Assembly: GCA_947595555.1 (NCBI GenBank)
Contig: CANQES010000006.1
Coordinates: 1 to 27,198, forward strand
DNA from: an uncultured Clostridia bacterium
GTDB taxonomy: Bacteria; Bacillota; Clostridia; TANB77; CAG-508
Length of the DNA stretch: 27,198 nt
Direction: 5' to 3'
The position numbers and the translations under genes were made by a program. The notes under the pieces were generated by a model, which worked only from the letters and a program-made list of their open reading frames with translations, had not been told where the DNA came from and searched no databases. Within the stretch, counting starts at the first letter, position 1; every line of letters starts with the position of its first letter. Positions 25,504-27,198 of the stretch are shown here, piece by piece.

Positions 25504-26418
25504 ATGAGATTAAATAAAAAAGTAAAAATAACACTAATTGTGATTCCTATTATCATTCTTGTTGCTCTTATGGGATTTGCTTTAGCAAATAATAATACTA
25601 ATAATAGCAAGTCAGATACAATAGTTACAAGAGATAGAACAAGTGTAATTCTAGAACAACAAAAAGATAATCCTAGAAAAATTGACGTCTACTTAGGAAT
25701 GTCAGATGATTCAAGTATTGCAAGATTTCAAATAGGATTAAATGTAGATATAGAAGAAAAATATGATGCAAAATTTGAGTGGTCAACAAACTTAAGTGAT
25801 AACACAGAAGCGTTTAAGGACGTTAGAATAAATAAAGAAAAAACAATTGAAACAGAAGGCGAAGTAGAAAGAATAAATATTTATTATGTTGGAACAAAAG
25901 AATTAAATCAATTAACAGATAAAGTAAATGTTGACAACATAAAAATAGGAACAATAACAATAGAAGGTGGAGATACAACAGTTGAAGATGATACACCACT
26001 TGTAATTAGACCACTAGGAACAGATGGTAATGCATCTACAACAACAGATGAAGATTTTACTAAAACAGTTTCATTATCTCATGTAGTTTCATCAGTTTTA
26101 GTAGAAGAAGATGACATTTTAAGAACAGATTTATCTGGAAAGGCTACACAAACTCCAGAACCAGAAAATCCAGACCCACAAGATCCAGACCCACAAGATC
26201 CAGACCCACAAGATCCAAAGCCAGAAGATCCAAATCCAGAAGATTCAGATCCAAAAGATCCAAATCCAGAGAATCCAAATCCAGAGAATCCAGATCCAGA
26301 GAATCCAAAACCAGAAAATCCAGGACAAACTAATCCTGAGCAAAATGGTTCAGGTTCAGGAGACCAAGATTTAAACGACAAGGGAGAATTAGATGAAACA
26401 CCAAAAACTGGAATGTAA
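25504..26418 (+). CDS. Secreted surface protein with cohesin-like region, Pro-rich spacer and terminal TPKTG
   Basis: I do not recognise a firm family for this 304-residue protein. It has an N-terminal hydrophobic helix (residues 8-29, signal or anchor) and a beta-rich domain at about 45-175. That domain has strings such as SIARFQIGLNVDI and NIKIGTITIEGG, reminiscent of cohesin strands but not diagnostic. A Pro/Asp/Glu spacer (about 217-280, PDPQDPDPQDP) suits a wall-crossing segment. The last residues are TPKTGM, with TPKTG at 299-303. TPKTG resembles the (S/P)PxTG motifs used by clostridial class B sortases, and a class B sortase gene follows directly. However, the hydrophobic helix and basic tail that normally follow a sorting motif are absent. 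It lies 18 bp after the M60 gene with AAAGGAGG upstream. A role as cell-surface partner of that protease is inference. Confidence 0.75.
   Translation: MRLNKKVKITLIVIPIIILVALMGFALANNNTNNSKSDTIVTRDRTSVILEQQKDNPRKIDVYLGMSDDSSIARFQIGLNVDIEEKYDAKFEWSTNLSDNTEAFKDVRINKEKTIETEGEVERINIYYVGTKELNQLTDKVNVDNIKIGTITIEGGDTTVEDDTPLVIRPLGTDGNASTTTDEDFTKTVSLSHVVSSVLVEEDDILRTDLSGKATQTPEPENPDPQDPDPQDPDPQDPKPEDPNPEDSDPKDPNPENPNPENPDPENPKPENPGQTNPEQNGSGSGDQDLNDKGELDETPKTGM
26170..26214 (+). repeat. Three identical 15-bp repeats in the Pro-rich spacer
   Basis: CCAGACCCACAAGAT occurs three times in tandem without a mismatch, encoding PDPQD units. Looser versions continue to about 26320. Length variation between strains would be in frame. 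Confidence 0.85.
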
Positions 26419-26446
26419 ACAGAATGTATAAAAGGGGCAGTTAAAA

Positions 26447-27198
26447 GTGAAAAACGAGAAAGCTAAACATAGTAAAAAAGTAAAAAGCAACAAAGCAATA
26501 AAAATAATTTGCATTATAATTTTTATAATAGGTATTGTATTACTTTCATTATACATCTATAATTCGTATAAACAGAATTACCAACATGTTTTGGATAGCA
26601 TAAAAATAGATGAAAATGACATTACAGAAACAAAAACAGAAAGAATGTTACAGCTTGAAGAATTAAAAAAGCAGAATGATGACATTGTGGCTTGGTTAGA
26701 TATACCAGAAACAAAAATAAATTTTCCTGTACTTCAAGCTGCTGACAATGATTATTATATGACACATACATATAATAAAGAGTATTCTAAGGATGGGTCA
26801 ATATTTTTGGATAAAGAATATAAATGGGAACCACCTAGCAGTAATTTAATGATTTATGGTCATAATAATAAAAATGGTAATATGTTTCAAGAATTGTTGA
26901 AATATCAGGAAGAAAAATATTATAAGGAGCATCCAACAATAAGATTTACAACTGCACAAGAAGATGCAACATATGATATAATAGCAGCTTTCTTTTCAAG
27001 AGTTTATTACAAAAACGAAAAAGATGTATTTAGATATTATTTCTTTATAAATGCACAAAATGAAGCAGAGTATAATGATTTTGTAAACAACTCAAAGAAA
27101 GCAAGTATATATGATACTGGAAAAACAGCAGCCTTTGGAGAACAACTTATGACGCTATCTACATGTGAGTATAGCCAAGAGAATGGAAGATTTGTTGT
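26447..27198 (+). CDS. Class B sortase (cut by window edge)
   Basis: The first 250 codons of a membrane-anchored cysteine transpeptidase are visible; the 3' end is outside the window. Sortases cleave a C-terminal motif and join the protein to the peptidoglycan bridge. The sequence has a basic N-terminus, a transmembrane helix (about 18-38) and the class B opening DIVAWLDIPETKINFPVLQ. Catalytic His139 is in MIYGHNNKNG, Cys240 in TLSTC, and the probable catalytic Arg248 in NGRFVV, so all three active-site residues are present. The start is GTG at 26447 with AAGGGG upstream; no better start is in frame. Its position after the 25504 gene suggests that protein, ending in TPKTG, as substrate. Confidence 0.9.
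   Translation, partial: MKNEKAKHSKKVKSNKAIKIICIIIFIIGIVLLSLYIYNSYKQNYQHVLDSIKIDENDITETKTERMLQLEELKKQNDDIVAWLDIPETKINFPVLQAADNDYYMTHTYNKEYSKDGSIFLDKEYKWEPPSSNLMIYGHNNKNGNMFQELLKYQEEKYYKEHPTIRFTTAQEDATYDIIAAFFSRVYYKNEKDVFRYYFFINAQNEAEYNDFVNNSKKASIYDTGKTAAFGEQLMTLSTCEYSQENGRFV

Noticed and set aside
26162..26330. CRISPR-like or other interspersed repeat array
   Set aside because: The repeats are contiguous, in frame and encode a Pro-rich spacer; there are no unique spacers.

Overview
The window looks like a chromosome segment from a low-GC Gram-positive anaerobe, most likely an uncultured gut-associated member of the Clostridia. The clues are strongly A-rich coding DNA, AGGAGG-type ribosome binding sites, a WhiA/RecN/HemW/PrmC gene set typical of Firmicutes, sortase-type surface proteins, and a large M60-family (mucin-type) metalloprotease. 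The standard code fits throughout. I see no tRNA, rRNA, CRISPR array, transposase or phage gene.

Region 1 (1-3653) is a family of short-pilin-like surface proteins. Three paralogous genes share a class III/type IV prepilin-like N-terminus: one is cut by the left edge on the minus strand and two lie on the plus strand. The two complete ones carry a formylglycine-generating-enzyme (FGE/SUMF1, C-type-lectin-like) domain. Their last ~40 codons differ in base composition from the rest of the gene, most strikingly in the first, whose tail is about 52% G+C in an AT-rich gene. This is the layout of target genes of a diversity-generating retroelement (DGR). No reverse transcriptase or template repeat lies in the window. 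All three genes have near-identical extended -10 promoters.

Region 2 (3655-17456) is housekeeping. It starts with a Lon-family (AAA_32) protease on the minus strand. A long plus-strand series follows: FemAB-type aminoacyltransferase, alanine-racemase-like enzyme, DUF1189-like membrane protein, ftsH, prmC, whiA and hemW. Then recN and eno follow, each with its own promoter. Cell wall precursor enzymes, membrane quality control and translation/cell-division factors share one apparent transcription unit, interrupted between ftsH and prmC by a large hairpin element.

Region 3 (17491-27198) is a cell-surface locus. A von Willebrand A (vWA) protein with an LPKAG sorting motif is on the minus strand. 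Divergent from it is an apparent operon of a 2014-residue secreted M60-like metalloprotease with a dockerin-like module, a secreted protein with a proline-rich spacer and terminal TPKTG, and a class B sortase cut by the right edge. A possible reading is that the protease is held at the surface by a dockerin-cohesin-like contact with the second protein, which the sortase might attach to the wall.

A 97-bp structured core sequence occurs twice, at 11367-11463 and, inverted, at 19096-19192. Each copy sits at the tip of a long hairpin whose outer arms differ between the two sites. With the putative DGR targets, this is the most unusual structure here.
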